DNA from: Panicum virgatum
Taxonomy: Eukaryota; Streptophyta; Magnoliopsida; Poales; Poaceae
Reading direction: 5' to 3'
NCBI RefSeq assembly: GCF_016808335.1
Contig: NC_053137.1
Coordinates: 1,178,001-1,242,000 of the forward strand
Length of the DNA: 64,000 bases
The position numbers and the translations under genes are program-made. The stretch's first letter is position 1; each line of letters begins with the position of its first letter. Under the pieces are notes generated by a model. That model was not told the DNA's origin. It saw nothing but the letters and a program-made list of their open reading frames with translations, and ran no database searches. Positions 1 to 11,937 of the stretch are shown piece by piece.

Positions 1-226
1 ATTAAAACCCAGCTTATCAACAAGAGCAACTTCTCTCAAGGTGAAATCGTCTGAAATCCGAATAGCGCCAACTCCACGTACCTTTCCTCTGCTGTTATCC
101 CCGAAGGTGATGTACTCTTTGTCCTTCATCGGGGTGAGACTGGAGAACCATCTGTGACTTCCGGTCATGTGGCGCGAACAACCAGAGTCCATGAGCCATA
201 TGTTCTCCAAGCCTCGAGTGTCCTGC
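1..226 (-). CDS. SIRE copia protease N-terminal part (partial, off window)
   Basis: Read on the minus strand, this stretch is open and encodes the start of a copia aspartic protease. The catalytic Asp-Ser-Gly is visible (WLMDSGCSRHMTG, plus-strand bases near 185-225), followed by KDKEYITFGDNSRGKV and an LREVALVDKLGF segment, as expected between gag and the integrase of SIRE elements. It continues beyond base 1. The preceding gag frame ends in a stop at 227, so a gag-pro fusion is not intact here. The active-site residues are present, but the upstream breaks make expression unlikely. Confidence 0.7.
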
Positions 227-2896
227 TCAGTAAGAGGAAAAAGAGCGGGCAAATGACCCGACACTGGGGTTAGCACAGAAGGAAGCAAACCAGTGTCGTG
301 CCATCTGCTCGAAAGCAGGGTAAGAATCCTCAAACGAAAACTGTGGCTGGCGACCACTACGCTGAGGAAAACGTGGTGCACCTCCGCCACCAAAGCCTCG
401 GCCACGCTGACCACCACCGAAGGCACGGTGTGGAACAGGGCCAGTAAAACCACCACCAGGAGCGCGGTATCCACGACCGCCTCCCCCTCCTCCACCTACA
501 CGATGTGGCCTGGCATCCCGCCTCTGTCCACGTCGAGCTGGAGCGTGTCCTCCCATAGGCTGGTGGAACATCTCCGGAGCGCGCCTCTCAGGCTGCCTGC
601 GTTCAAACCTCATCCTCCGAAAGCAAAATTCTGCCAAGTGACCCTCCCTTTCACACCACTCACACTGGTAAGTCTCTCTCCTGTGTGTAGGCCGTGGTGT
701 AGGAGCTGGGGCTCTCTGAGGCACTCTGGGGGGGCTGAGTCCTCGCCTTGGGCTTAGGAATAGGCTTGCCACTAGGAGGGAGTGTATCTAGTGGGTTCTT
801 GAGGTGGTTAGGTTTGGGAACCCACACTGGTTTCTTAGGTGGAGCTTTGGGTGGCTCAGTGAGGATTCCATCCTTAACTGGTGCTTGCTTGGAGACTGGT
901 GGAGCTGTGGAAGAAGAAAGTGCACTCACACTCGGCTCAAGCATCTCACCAATCTTGCCATAGGGTTGGACAAAGTCAGCAGGAGTAAAAGCAAAACCAA
1001 CCCCAACACCATCAGGACGCTTAAACTGCTGAACCATCATGCCCAACTGAGGCTCACGGGCGGACACCCAACTGAGAATCTCCCGAAGGTGGGAGTTCTC
1101 CTCCTCCATCCGGGTCTTGTCCTTCCGTGCCTCGTCAAGCTCAGAGATCAGGCTTGGGCACACAGTACAATCAGCAGAGCAAGAGCTAGGGACTGCGGAT
1201 TTCTCCAACTTTCTCAAAGCAGCATTCTTCTCCTTAAGCTCTTCTCTAAACACTGGGCACGCCTTACAAGCACCCAAGAGGGTAGGCCGAGACTTGAGCT
1301 CGTCCAAGGCCTTCTTGCCCTCCTCGAGCTTGAGCAAGTTCTCATCATACTTGCTCCTAAGCTCGGACAGGTCAGACATCAACCTGATGCACTAACTGCA
1401 CTCATCCTCCTCAACACAATCCTCCACAATAGGTGCAGACTGAGCAATTTCAAGAGCTAGCTTAGCTTCCTTCAGCTCCTGTCTCAAAGCTCTAAACTGC
1501 CTCTTTGCATCCTTAATGATCAAGTCCTGATTATCTAGAGCAGTGTAAAGATCCTCCAACTCCTCAGGAGTGGGGTGCTCAGGACGTACCTCAGAGCTTG
1601 GCTCTGGCTGAGTTGCAGGCTCTGCAGTGGTGGAAGAAGTTCCGTCGGCGTCGGAGTCGATGGCCATGGTGCAGAAACCGGCCGCCTTCCTAGTGTGGAG
1701 GCAAAGGCCAGTGAAGCCCTCCGTGGCCTTCTTCTTGGAGCTCCGCTTCTTCTCGCCGCGGTGGTGTGAGTTGGAGTCGCTGGAGCTGGATGAAGACGAA
1801 GACGTCGAGCTCTGACTGGTGGAGGAGTAATCCTCACTCTGGGCGATGAACGCCTGCTTGCTCTTGTACTTGCCGACGTTCTTCTTCTTCCGCTCGTGGT
1901 GCCTCTTGGAGTGTCCGCCCTTCTTCTTGTGGGAGTCCCCACTCTTGTGCTTTGTGGCGGTGCTCGCGGTACTCCTCGTGCCTGGAGCGGTCATCATCAT
2001 CCCTGGAACTCTTCTTCTTGGGGCACTTGGCGGCGAAGTGGCCGGTCTTGCCGCAGTTGAAGCAGGTCTTCGCTCGTGCTTGTCTGTTGTTGAAGGCACG
2101 CTGGAACTTGTGGATGATCAATGCAAGCTCCTCGTTCCCAAGCACCTCCAACTGCTCATCTGTCACAGACACAAGTGAAGACAAGCAAAAACCTCCAAGA
2201 GAGGGGGTCAGAGTTAGCTCCAGAGTTGCCTACCAGGGCCATAGACTTGGAGGCGGAGGCATCACCTTGATTGCCTTCCATCTTAGCTCGAGAGAGCTTC
2301 TCCACCTCCGAAGCCTTGAGCTTACTGAACAGCTCATCCACGGTGAGGGTCTCATAGCTAGCAGACTCTATGATAGTCTGGACCTTCACCTCCCAGACCT
2401 TGCGATCAAGAGCATAGAGAAGCTTCATAGCCTTCTCATGATCGGAGTAGGCCTGGGTGCCCTGTGGCTGGTTCGCACGCACCTTGTTCACAATCGACTG
2501 AAAACGACTGAACATGGTGTCGATGCTCTCACCCGGCAACTGAGAAAAGTTCTCGTACTCCCGCCGGTGAGTCTCATACAGCCTCAACTTGACATGGTTG
2601 GTTCCTTCATGGAAATTGGCCAACCGTGTCCAGATCTCCCGGGCTGTGAGAAGGTCGCTGACACGATCGAACTCAGGACGAGAGAGACAGGCTATGAGAG
2701 CGTTGTACGCCTTGCTATTGACCTCATGTCTCCTAACCTGAAGCTCGGTCGTGCGGACCACAAGGTTCACATAATCAGGGTCCACGCAAATCTCCCAGAC
2801 CTCGGAACCTAGACTCAAAAGATAGGCACGCATGTGCACCTTCCAATAGTCGTAATCGGATCCATCGAAGATCGGGGGTTTGCCCGGTGAACCCAT
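227..2896 (-). pseudogene. SIRE copia gag, frame-broken
   Basis: The N-terminal gag domain (ATG at 2896, MGSPGKPPIFDGSDYDYWK) is the DUF4219/UBN2 type of plant copia elements. Near 2180 the frame shifts by one base; the product resumes with VTDEQLEVLGNEELALI and a CCHC knuckle (CFNCGKTGHFAAKC, C-x2-C-x4-H-x4-C). It shifts again before a Ser/Lys-rich stretch and a coiled-coil part (660-1382), then again near 750 before a second CCHC knuckle (CEWCEREGHLAEFC) and a Gly/Arg-rich tail. Gag forms the particle and binds template RNA. At least three frame changes and several stops make this copy non-functional. The second knuckle and coiled coil are lineage traits rather than oddities of this copy. 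Confidence 0.8.
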
Positions 2897-2940
2897 GGTC
2901 GCACAACGGTTTCGAACCGGAGAAGGCTATAGCGAAACCG

Positions 2941-2957
2941 TCCCGGCTCTGATACCA
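2941..2957 (-). other. Primer-binding site of the SIRE element
   Basis: On the minus strand, two bases after the LTR end (CCTACA), the sequence TGGTATCAGAGCCGGGA matches the usual plant initiator-tRNA-Met primer site TGGTATCAGAGC. It fixes the LTR/internal boundary at 2959/2960 and shows the element is oriented on the minus strand. Confidence 0.9.
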
Positions 2958-2959
2958 AT

Positions 2960-5083
2960 TGTAGGACCGAGAAATGCGACCAGAGGGGGGTGAATGAGAG
3001 CCTTTTAAAATTATAGCGATCGAAAGCTTTGGCTCAAGATCCAAAAGCACACCCCAACCCTAAAGTCCTAGGTGAAGTGCAGAGCAGCTACGAAGGAGCT
3101 ACACTAACACAAAACAAGCCTAGGAATAAACGTGAACAAGCGCGGAAGCATACACACGAAAACGGCGCACAAAGCAACGCACGGTATATACACCGGTTGA
3201 ACTGACGTGCACAGGGGCAATGCGTCGGTCTAACCGGTGTACAGAGCCTGCAGCAGTAAGAAGCAAACACCGGTTGAACCGACGATGCAATTCAAAGGGC
3301 GTCGGTTGAACCGACGATCAGACGCCGGATGAACCGACAAAATCACACCCAGACGTCGGTGCAGTTGTCCAGAGGGGCAACAAAACGCACCAAAACCGTG
3401 TTGTGAGCACCGGTTAAACCGACGTGCAACAACTGTCAAAGCCGAGTGCAGAACACCGGTTCAACCGGTGCTAAGAAAATTCGATACGCCGGTTAAACAA
3501 GCCAAAGAGGCACACACAGAAGTAACACCGGATGAACCGATGCACTAGAGAGGGAAAGCACCGGTGCAATCCAACAACACGCAGAAAACCCCAATGAGCG
3601 AGAAACCAACTCACCGGTTGAACCGACGACCTCGAACTCGAGCGTCGGTTTGACCGGTGTTAGGTAGAAATTCAGCCCGAGCGCAGAAACTCTGTTTTCC
3701 TCTCGGCTCGATCCAAAACACAAGGTTCAAGGGATCAAATCAAGTCCAAACCTTACCAAATTTTGTAGGCATGATCACAAAGGGCTTGTGAACACGTCCA
3801 CATAAGGAATTGACGAATCACTCCATGGTTTGGGAGGAATCGCAAGTTTACTGAGCAAGAATGGGGTTTTCTCAAAAACGTGAAAAACTCAAGAACTACG
3901 ATCCTAACGAGCTCGTGATTTCCAGAGGATTTGCACTAGGCAAGAAGGGGTAGAATCACGTCAAAGAGCTCAAAGTACTACACCAATCTCACACTTCATG
4001 ATCAAACAAACAAAATCAAAAAACGTCACAACCAAAGCATGAGGCGTATGAGATTGAAAACTTACTCAAATTCCCAGAGGGCACAAGGAGGGAGGGGCCT
4101 CCTTTCCCACGTGAATTCAGTACAAGAGTCTCACAAATCCATGGCTAAAATCATACCTAGAAGAGATGAGGGAGGAAGAACATGGAGGGAGAAGAGAGGG
4201 AGGGCGCCTGGCTGTATCTTTCTCTGTGTTCAGCGCCAAATACCAGGGCCACCACTCCAGGGAGGAGGGCGCCTCCTTTTTGCCAGCCGCGCAGCGCACC
4301 CACTCCCTCCCCCCTTTGCTTCTCCTCCTAGCCTTTCTCTAAAGACTAAATTACCCCTAAGTACTAGAATTAAACTAGAAGGCCCTTAGGGGTAAAACGG
4401 AAAAGATACAATGAAGACCAACCGACGGCTGCGACGACTTGGAGAAGTTTGCTTCGACCCGACGCAATTCCTCTGATGTCGCCACGCGTCCTTCTGGAAT
4501 CTTCACAGGGGCAGTTTTGGGAAAACTGCCGAAACCGAGTTCGGGGCGGTTTTGGAGGAACCGCGAAACCTTCCCGCGCGATGTTTCCGGGCACACCCGC
4601 CAAGCCCGATGTCGCCACTTGTCCGACCTCCCGCCGGAACCCTAGCGCCTTCGTCATCCCTGACGCCATCGCCATCTCTCTCCGACTCGGCCGACGTCGA
4701 CGCATCCCAGCCGTTGGTTTTTCCCGAGCTACCAACAAACTCTACGTCGTCCCGCCTTGGCGCCAGGAGTGGATCGCAACACGGCCCAGCAGTGGCCCAA
4801 GCATCTGGGCTGCCCTTCTCCACCGCACAGTCATCCGGTCGGGCCTCCAACGCCACCGCAAGGTCTCCCGCCTCCGCATGGTCGTCGAGCTCCCTGCCAC
4901 CGCAACGCCACCGCATGGTCCATCGGCACGCGCCTCGCTCTTGTCCAAACCATCTCGCTGCCACCGCGTCATCCGTGTACCTGCCCACCACAGACCAAAA
5001 ACTGGCGCAATCTCCACAGAGTCACAACTACACATAGTTAGTCCACTCCACGTGTTGGTAATAACTCATCACACCAAGGAGCA
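2960..5083 (-). repeat. 5' LTR of the SIRE element (outer edge approximate)
   Basis: The LTR begins on the plus strand with TGTAGGACC next to the primer site. A run like the one near 2980 (gaggggggtgaatg) is also found at the same place in the solo LTR at 20779, supporting kinship. Between about 3180 and 3660 there are about ten imperfect copies of a motif like CCGGTTGAACCGACG. Roughly 4040-5040 holds GC-rich open frames on both strands that match no protein I recognise; I treat them as LTR sequence. The other edge is placed near 5070-5085, after CGTGTTGGTAATAACTCATC, because related LTRs start near such a motif. Confidence 0.6.
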
Positions 5084-7969
5084 GGCCTCCGCTGCCTCCC
5101 AAGAAACAATCAGATAGTAGAAACTAGAAAGTGAGATGTGGCCGTGTTCAGCGGTAGGAGGAGAAGGTCACACGTCGGAGTCTACTCTCCCTACTCGGAG
5201 TAGGTAAATATCTTCTAGTACGGCGGCAGCAGCAGGCAGCAGCAGCTGGGAGAGTTCAGTTCAGCAGGACACATGAGACATGACTGACAAAGGTGGCGGC
5301 TTTCTGGCCTGGTACTCTGGTTGCGCTGTGGAGATTTGGTGGCGTTTTCAGGCCTGCAAAAGCCAAAAGGGAGCCTCTGGATCAAAAGGGGTCTGAAAAG
5401 AAAACAGAAGCGCCTTCATTCAGTTTCCTCCCCACTCCACTTGCAGCACAAGGAGAAACGGGCGGTTCTTTTTCATCTTCAGACTTTTCAGGCTAGGGCC
5501 ACTGCCTGTTATGGACGTACTTCGATTCTGGTGACAATGTAGGCAAAGTCAATTGACTTTGAAGATCGTAAAATGTTGGGTTGGGGTCTTGGGGATGGTT
5601 CACGAATTACTAAAATTGTGACAGTGTAGGCAAAGTCAATTGTGTGTTGTGCAAAGTCAAATCTTTTTGTTTCTAGGTCAAAAACTTTGTTTAGATGGTA
5701 CTACTAGTTTAGGACAAGGGTAGCAGGCGCCTTGTGAAGGGAGGTGAGGGGTTTTTTTTTTTTTGTGATGCGATGATGAACATGGATGTGAAAGAGGGTT
5801 AGGTTCATGAGGAATGCATCCTTGTTCCTTAGTTTTGTTTTTTTACACTAATCCAGCTAATTAACTGCAATATGCATGCATTGTGCAACAATTAGGTGTT
5901 GACATGGCCGTATGTGGCCATGCTGGAAGGATTATGTGTTTTTCATTGCTCTCTTTTGCAAGCTCCTTTAGAGTTGTATATTCAGTTCGATGCGAACAAG
6001 AGGAACAGAGATGAACATGGATGCAAAATGGTTAAATACGTGATGCATGCAACCTGCTTATCCCTTAAGTATACCACTTCCCAGTTGGTCACCACACATG
6101 TTTATGGTAATAATCCGATTTATTTGTAGCATCACTCAAAGCTTATCAGAAAAGAGCCGCCCTTAAAAATTATTTATGTATCCTTGCTGATTCGGTATTC
6201 ACTCGCGCATCAAGAAATCGAAATCATTTCGGAGATACGCATCTCCGAAGGACATCTAATTGAAGAAACCAAGAAATGCTAATATAACAAAGGTCATGCT
6301 CACACGTGTCACCGGCAGGCAATTAACAAGAGTGGTTTAACCACTAAACTTTTTTTACTTTTTATTTTCATTCATAGTACTAGCAAGTTCAGAGATCCGA
6401 GAAGTATATAGAAGGAAAATGTGTGGAGCCTGGTCAAAGAGCCAGACTTTCTTGATCAGATAAACAAGGCATGATGCTTCATCATCATCCTCCGATATGA
6501 ATAAAAATTCGCTGGCCATCGGTCGAATCTCGACAAGATATTCCCATGATTCTAGGCCGCAAAATTCTAGATTATCGCCTTGTCGCTGTGCAGAATCTCG
6601 CATCGAGATCATCTGTTTAACAATGCAGCGAGCATCCGGGTCAACACAACCATCCGAAATTCCAAAGAGAGAATGACTCAAATGGTTTCTAAAGGCCACT
6701 TCAAGCTGCTGATGGGGCTAAAATAGTGCACAAGAGGCATTTGTGTCTCGGATCGTCCGGAGCATGTGCCCATGGGTAGCTTCCAACGTGGAAGCTAAGG
6801 ATTCTGGTTCTGGGGCAGCTGGGGGCCAATCAGCAACCAGTGCCAAGTAGACTTTAATTTAAGTTCTAACCTACTAGTCCTCTTAAGATTGCTTATTCAG
6901 TACCAAGTGCCCTGATAATCGTCAAACCAAACCAATTCGATGATGAGGTGCAAAATACTACTAAATTTACTCCTCGTCCGCCTTTGTTAAAACGACTCTA
7001 TTAAATATTTTTTATTAATTTTCAGTGTTTTCTCTCTTAATTAAGAGAAAATTAAGGAAAAATATTGTTGCCCAACATGATACAACCACTAGCTGATTTT
7101 ATGTTTATTATTCTCTGTTCTTTTTTTTTAATCTCGGATGGAGTATCGTGAGTTTGTTCCTATCATATTAAATGCGATCGAAAAATATCCAACAGATTGC
7201 AACATGAGTCGATAGCTAGATGATAAGTGGGATCTGTACGTACTCTAACTGCAAATTTCTACAAAGTACATCACAAAAAGGCGTAATTAATTAGGTCCTG
7301 GAACAAAGAGTGCAAGAGTGATAACAACAATAAACTATCATGATCAAAGCTATAGCTGTCAAGGAGAATCTTCTCTCCTCATCTCATTGGAAGAGTGGTT
7401 CAATTGTGGAACACGACGCATGCAGGAGGCAATCAAGACAAACGAGGAGAGAGAGAGAGAGAGGACAGAGAGAGAAGAAATTAACAAAGAGATGAGTACA
7501 AATCGTACTAGATACAATTTTGGCGACGTGGAGGGGTCAGATACTCAAAGATACCTCTGCCTCCTCGAGGCGCCGAGGAGCCGTTTGCAATAATCATGTG
7601 GACCTCTAACCTAATTAACCTGACCGGCCAGCCCTGCCCAACGTTTCTGTGTGCAGCTGCCAACAACCACGCCTCCTGGACTGGCAGCTAGCATCCATGC
7701 ATAATATTCCTTGGATTATTTTCTATATTTATTTTTGAGGTCCCTCGTGAAGGAAGAATGATTCACTCAGTATGAATATTCCGGGGAAGTTATTTTCAAA
7801 AAAAATTCTGGGGGCTCCTCAGTGCCTCAATTATTGGGTTAGTATTGAGCCATATGTTTCTCCATCAGGCAACAAAAATCGCCCGCATTAAAAAAAAATC
7901 AGGCAACAAAAATCCATCGTGCAATCAGTATCGCCACGAACAAATTAAAGTTTTCGGTTGGAAGTTAAG
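5084..7969. other. Intergenic DNA, no gene recognised
   Basis: This stretch is AT-rich with scattered short ORFs that lack family signatures. A short direct repeat (gtaggcaaagtcaattg) occurs near 5541 and 5628. A perfect 9-bp-arm hairpin (TAGCTTCCA, ACG loop) lies at 6777-6797. One ORF with protein-like composition (6355-6699, minus) is listed separately. No known miRNA, tRNA or transposon ends were found. Confidence 0.5.
6355..6699 (-). pseudogene. Orphan ORF, possible gene relic
   Basis: An open frame of 114 residues starts at an ATG at 6699. The frame is also open upstream to a TAG about 30 bases earlier, and beyond that TAG protein-like sequence (EATHGHMLRTIRDTNASCA) continues in the same frame. 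The composition looks protein-like, with an acidic EDDDEAS stretch and aromatic-rich segments. I recognise no domain, and there is no clear promoter. The upstream continuation past a single stop suggests a decaying exon rather than a small intact gene, but chance cannot be excluded. Confidence 0.25.
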
Positions 7970-7984
7970 GATGTGCGAGGGCTA

Positions 7985-8159
7985 AGTGCGAGTAGTCTGT
8001 CATGGGTTGGCCCTATAGGGTGTTTGCTTTTTAGCACTAGGTTAGTGCCTAATGTGTTCCGGGAACTCTGTGCTTTGCGGGTTGTAAACAAAATTTTATT
8101 CTCAGTGATGCACAGCTTTTCTACGTATTCGAGAAAAAAGGAAAAAAGAAAAGAAAAAA
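7985..8159 (+). mobile_element. 5'-truncated L1-type LINE insertion
   Basis: The insert ends in the typical grass L1 3' tail (gtaaac...attcgagaaaa followed by an A/G-rich tail). It is flanked by imperfect 15-bp target duplications, GATGTGCGAGGGCTA at 7970-7984 and GATGAGCGAGGGCTA at 8160-8174, with one mismatch. Only about 175 bases of the element remain and no ORF is left. A short 5'-truncated copy with a long target duplication is the expected product of target-primed reverse transcription. Confidence 0.8.
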
Positions 8160-8174
8160 GATGAGCGAGGGCTA

Positions 8175-10660
8175 CACCTCCGCGGATAAAATTCACACAG
8201 TTTACTATTTCCGTGTATACATGAAGTGTTTTTTTAATTTATTCCGCGCTCAAAGATTTCAGTATCATGTCAAAGTCACAATTTTATTTTTGTCCTTCGA
8301 TGCATCAAACTCAACACATAGATGATAATGTACATGTTTCCATGGAGTATATATACTTTATCAGGACAGGACTGGAATAATCCATCAGTTGAGTGGCGAC
8401 ATGCTTGCGACGGAAGATCTGATCAATTCAGTGTCAATAATTGCAACAAATCCATACAGGTTTGTCTCTTTGGCCTCACCATTGCATGAGAGGCAGAGCA
8501 TCATGCATGTGGGTGGAAGAGACAGGGGGATCGAATCCCCCGCTGCACTGGCAGCAACAAAGACACCAACCAGTGCAGCCCAGGGGTTGCCATCGCCACG
8601 AAGGAAGGGCATAAAAAACCACTGGCTCCTAGCCAGTCCTCTGCCATGCACCACTGCAACTGGCATCACGGAAAGGTGCCTTTTTTACATCCTGACCAGC
8701 AGTGGGAATCTAATTCACCACTAGTCTATCTCGTCTAATGGTGTGTGTTGCTTTTGCTTTCCTGCCTGCTTCCTGTGGGCACAGTCCACACATGCATATA
8801 TGCAGTGTGCCCTGCTGCTTGATGGTGGCTTTCTCCTTGCAAATGGCTTCCTTTTGGGTGGTGGGATGGGAGAGATTCCTCAGCAAGTGCACACATCCAT
8901 TTTCTAAAGTGCTGATATCCTCTGGCATCCTTGCTTGCCTTAGAATCCACCACTTTGAAAGGTGGCAAAAGATACCATCATCTTGTCCAGGATTCTCTCT
9001 TTTGGTTGGGAGACACCCAAACTGGGTCAATATTGCGGTTTTTAATTCATAAATAGTAGCCTTCCAATTTCTTTACCCCCCCCCTCATCAACATGTTTTG
9101 TGGCATTGAATTTTTTAATGGGAACACATCGGATTTTAATTAATTGACTTCAAGACTGGGATACATTAAAAACAAATTTTTGAATCACAGAGGTACTAAT
9201 GTTTATATATACTCCATATTCCAACACGGCGGCAACTTGCTCTTCTTCTTCTACAATCAATCGCACAATAGAATAAAATGCAGTCGATGTCCTTTGGAGA
9301 ACATGCATGTCTTTGTTAGAACAGTGAGTTGAAAGTAAGGGCAGTATTTTTCCTCAAAGTTTTTTATATATATAAAAAAAAAGAGTGTGTTGTTTTTTCT
9401 AAGCAATAACATATACGCCTTTATTTGTCATGCTAAATTAAATGTATATTTATTTATTTATTTGAAAAGCAAATAATATACGCTTCCCCCTTAGTTTTGC
9501 ATCAATACCATGGTCCATGGCAATCTCTCTCTCCCTTTTTTTTTTACTTGAAGATGACATACACGTATGACCTGAGCAACCATGTCCTGATTGATGATAG
9601 CAATGTCCACATCGTCGTCCTGGGTGTGTGGATAAGGCAGTGCAGCCGTGCAGGCATGATGATGGCCTGTCGTGTCCTCCGGACCCTTCTCTTTCTTAGT
9701 AGGAAGTACCTGTCTCAAGAATGAAGCGAGGAACATTGAAGGAGTGAGATGCCCACCATCCCTGCTAGCTGCTAGCTATAGGAATTAGGAAAGCTTGTCT
9801 GATGGATCGAGATGAGGAGATTGATGTTGTCCGGGCCTCAATCATATCATATATATGAGCACTCCCTGATGAGCGGGAAATAAATAAAAGAGCTAGTAAA
9901 ATTAGGATAGATTTTTTCTCAAGCGTGTCACCTAATAATTATACAAGTCGATCTGCTATCAACTCTCAAAGCGGGCATCTGCGTGTTTAACCTTTTCCGA
10001 GCGAGGTTAATTTCTAAGTTCACTTTTATATACACTGCCTAGTAGCTCATTGGTACCTCTGGGTCCGGGCGGCATGAGCAAGAGGACAGACGACACTAAA
10101 CCCATTTTCACCGCCGATTTAGCCTTCCACCGTGGAGAGGGATGGCGGATGATAGTAAGGGAAGGAGAGGGGGAGGAGGCTGCCAATGCGCAGATGCTAT
10201 CAATCAGGCAGCAAACCACCTCGGTAAGCAAGAGGACAGACGACGCGGCGAACCGCGCTCCCTGCGCGGGTGCGGCGTCCCCTCTTGGTCTTGGATCACG
10301 TGGCCGCGCTGGCCGGACACGCCCGCGCCTCCCCGGCGTCCACGTCACGGAGGGTGGGAGCGAGGGCCGGGTCGGAGCGCCACGCCAGCAGCAGTATTGC
10401 ATCGCATCGCATCGCACAGGGCCCACATGCACACGCACACTCTCCTTCCTCGTCGTGGCGATGCACGCGCTGCGTCGTGTCGCCACGCTGGCACGATCGA
10501 GCTACCTATATATTATATTTATAGGTTGCCGACGCCCCCAGCCACCAGTGCATCATCGTGTCATCAATTTTTTTTAAACTTCCGTGTGGAAGAATAAATA
10601 TATTTGCTGGTGAGTGAGCAAATAAATTGCTGTAACAGTACAGTATACTCTATGATCCGT
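8175..10660. other. Intergenic DNA, no gene recognised
   Basis: Several overlapping ORFs of 75-175 codons occur on both strands near 8390-9050, 9490-9740 and 10010-10600, but none shows a domain, a splice pattern or strand-consistent coding. The stretch 8470-9050 is less AT-rich than its surroundings and could be a transcribed non-coding unit; I found no sign of a known miRNA. The 15-base run aagaggacagacgac occurs near 10079 and 10228. Confidence 0.4.
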
Positions 10661-10815
10661 GTGGCGTCTCGTTCGGCTGGCTGGTGGCTGATGGCTGGGC
10701 TGATCTGGCGTGAGAGGAAAACACTGCTGGATGGCTGGCTGGCTGGTGGCTGGGCTGATTTAGCGTGAGAGAAAAACACTGTTGCTGGCTGGCTGAACCA
10801 GCCAGCCGAACAAGG
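10660..10815. repeat. Two fused copies of a GGCTGG-rich grass MITE motif
   Basis: Two similar units follow each other, each with ggctggctggtggctg, then gggctgatttggcgtgagag-like sequence and aaaacactg. The block is bounded by ttcggctggctgg at the left and its inverse ccagccagccgaa at 10797-10809. This matches a common grass hAT-like MITE pattern (GTGAGAGAAAAACACTG core) as I remember it. No target duplication was identified. Confidence 0.55.
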
Positions 10816-11037
10816 CAGTTTTCAGCAATCCATAAGGTCGTATATACTTCCTTGTTAAAAACCCATTTTTTAATCCGTGCCATTATGGTCGATGCTGCTT
10901 TGCTCTACAAAATCAGTTAAATTTAAAGAAATGACTTGGAATAAAACTAAAATTTTTGGGGACAGGTGGAGTAATCTTCAGTGGTGGATTCAAAAAAAAA
11001 GGTAAATGGATATGTGTTAAGACGCATGCATGTTTTA

Positions 11038-11937
11038 GAGCAACTTCATCGATTATCCCTACTTCAAAGCCCCTACTTTCTGAGTCGGGGTTGCCTCTAC
11101 TTTCTGAGCCGGGGCTGCCCCAATTTTCTGGAACTCTAAATTTTATTCACAACTCCAGCAACACTCCCTACATCTTGGCCTCTTCTTTATTTATGACGGG
11201 TGGGACCCACCTGTAAGTGATCTTTTTTTTCTTTTTTCCATTTTCCTTTTACTTTTTCCTTTAGCGGCTCGGCCCCTCCCCTCGCTCCTCCTCCTTGTGC
11301 CGCTCAGGCTCCTCCCTGACCCTGAGACGACCCTGTGCGCCGCCGCCCCTTCCTCCATTCCTCCCGCCGTCCGTTCGTCCACCCCCTTCATCTATTCCTC
11401 CAGCCAGTTGCCCCTCCTCCTCTCGTCCTCCCTCCGTCGAGATGCCACAAGCTCGCGACTGCGACCCGCGCTCCCGGCTGCCTGGCGCTGATTGCGTCCG
11501 ATGCGCAGCGCCAGTGCGACCCAAGGTCGATGCGGCCCATGGCCTAGCTACCCGACTCCATACTCCTTGAATAGGCGCACAAGGAGTCAAGACATGATTG
11601 GCGGTGCTATGATCGAGCTCGGGAGCGGTGATGCGGTACTCGAGCTCGAGGGTGGCGTTGTGGTGCCGTAGCTCGAGCAGTGGCACAAGTGCTCGAGCTG
11701 GATGACGGCGGCAGGGGGTGCCGAAACTTGGGAGAGGGGGTGCCGCATCCGGGAGCGTGCGAGGCTAAGAAAAAGTAGGGGCTCCCTGGCCACATGTGGG
11801 ACATGAGGCTGGAGAGGGGGGATTTTGGTGTCTCCCTACTCTAGGCATCTGAGTAGATGTCCTGCTGGAGTAGATTTTTGTTCTCTCAAATCCTACTTAT
11901 TGAGTATGGGCTAAATAGGATCATGCAGGAGATGCTC
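11038..11937. mobile_element. Non-autonomous DNA transposon with GAGCAAC/GAGCATC ends
   Basis: The ends are inverted (GAGCAACTTC at the left; the complement of the right end reads GAGCATCTCC) and are flanked by TTA and TTT, an imperfect 3-bp duplication. The outer 150 bases at each side are AT-rich and imperfectly inverted, and the centre (11260-11760) is GC-rich with chance ORFs on both strands. No transposase is present. A PIF/Harbinger-type derivative is my best guess; the GC-rich centre might be captured host DNA. Confidence 0.55.

Larger units (their letters stand above)
1..5083 (-). mobile_element. Partial SIRE/Opie-type Ty1/copia retrotransposon
   Basis: The element lies on the minus strand and runs off the left edge of the window. 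Seen in order from its 5' side: an LTR starting TGTAGGACC at 2960 on the plus strand, an initiator-Met-type primer site beside it, a gag region with a CCHC zinc knuckle, a lysine/serine-rich and coiled-coil extension, a second CCHC knuckle, and a protease start with a DSG motif. A long gag extension is typical of the SIRE (Maximus) lineage of maize Opie and Ji. The outer LTR edge near 5083 is inferred from a possible TG/CA end and could be off by tens of bases. The integrase, RT and other LTR lie outside the window, so no target duplication can be checked. Confidence 0.85.

Noticed and set aside
4439..5117. Overlapping GC-rich ORFs up to 222 codons on both strands
   Set aside because: Several frames are open at once on both strands, no domain is recognisable, and the position is within or at the edge of the SIRE LTR. 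Composition explains them.
7318..7593. 91-codon plus-strand ORF with an ERERERTEREE stretch
   Set aside because: The stretch comes from a simple GA repeat (gagagagagaga). No family, splice site or promoter support.
8385..9052. Possible miRNA or phasiRNA precursor
   Set aside because: I checked it against remembered conserved plant miRNAs (miR156-miR172, miR393-miR408, miR528, miR2118) and found no mature sequence or long hairpin. It stays unannotated.
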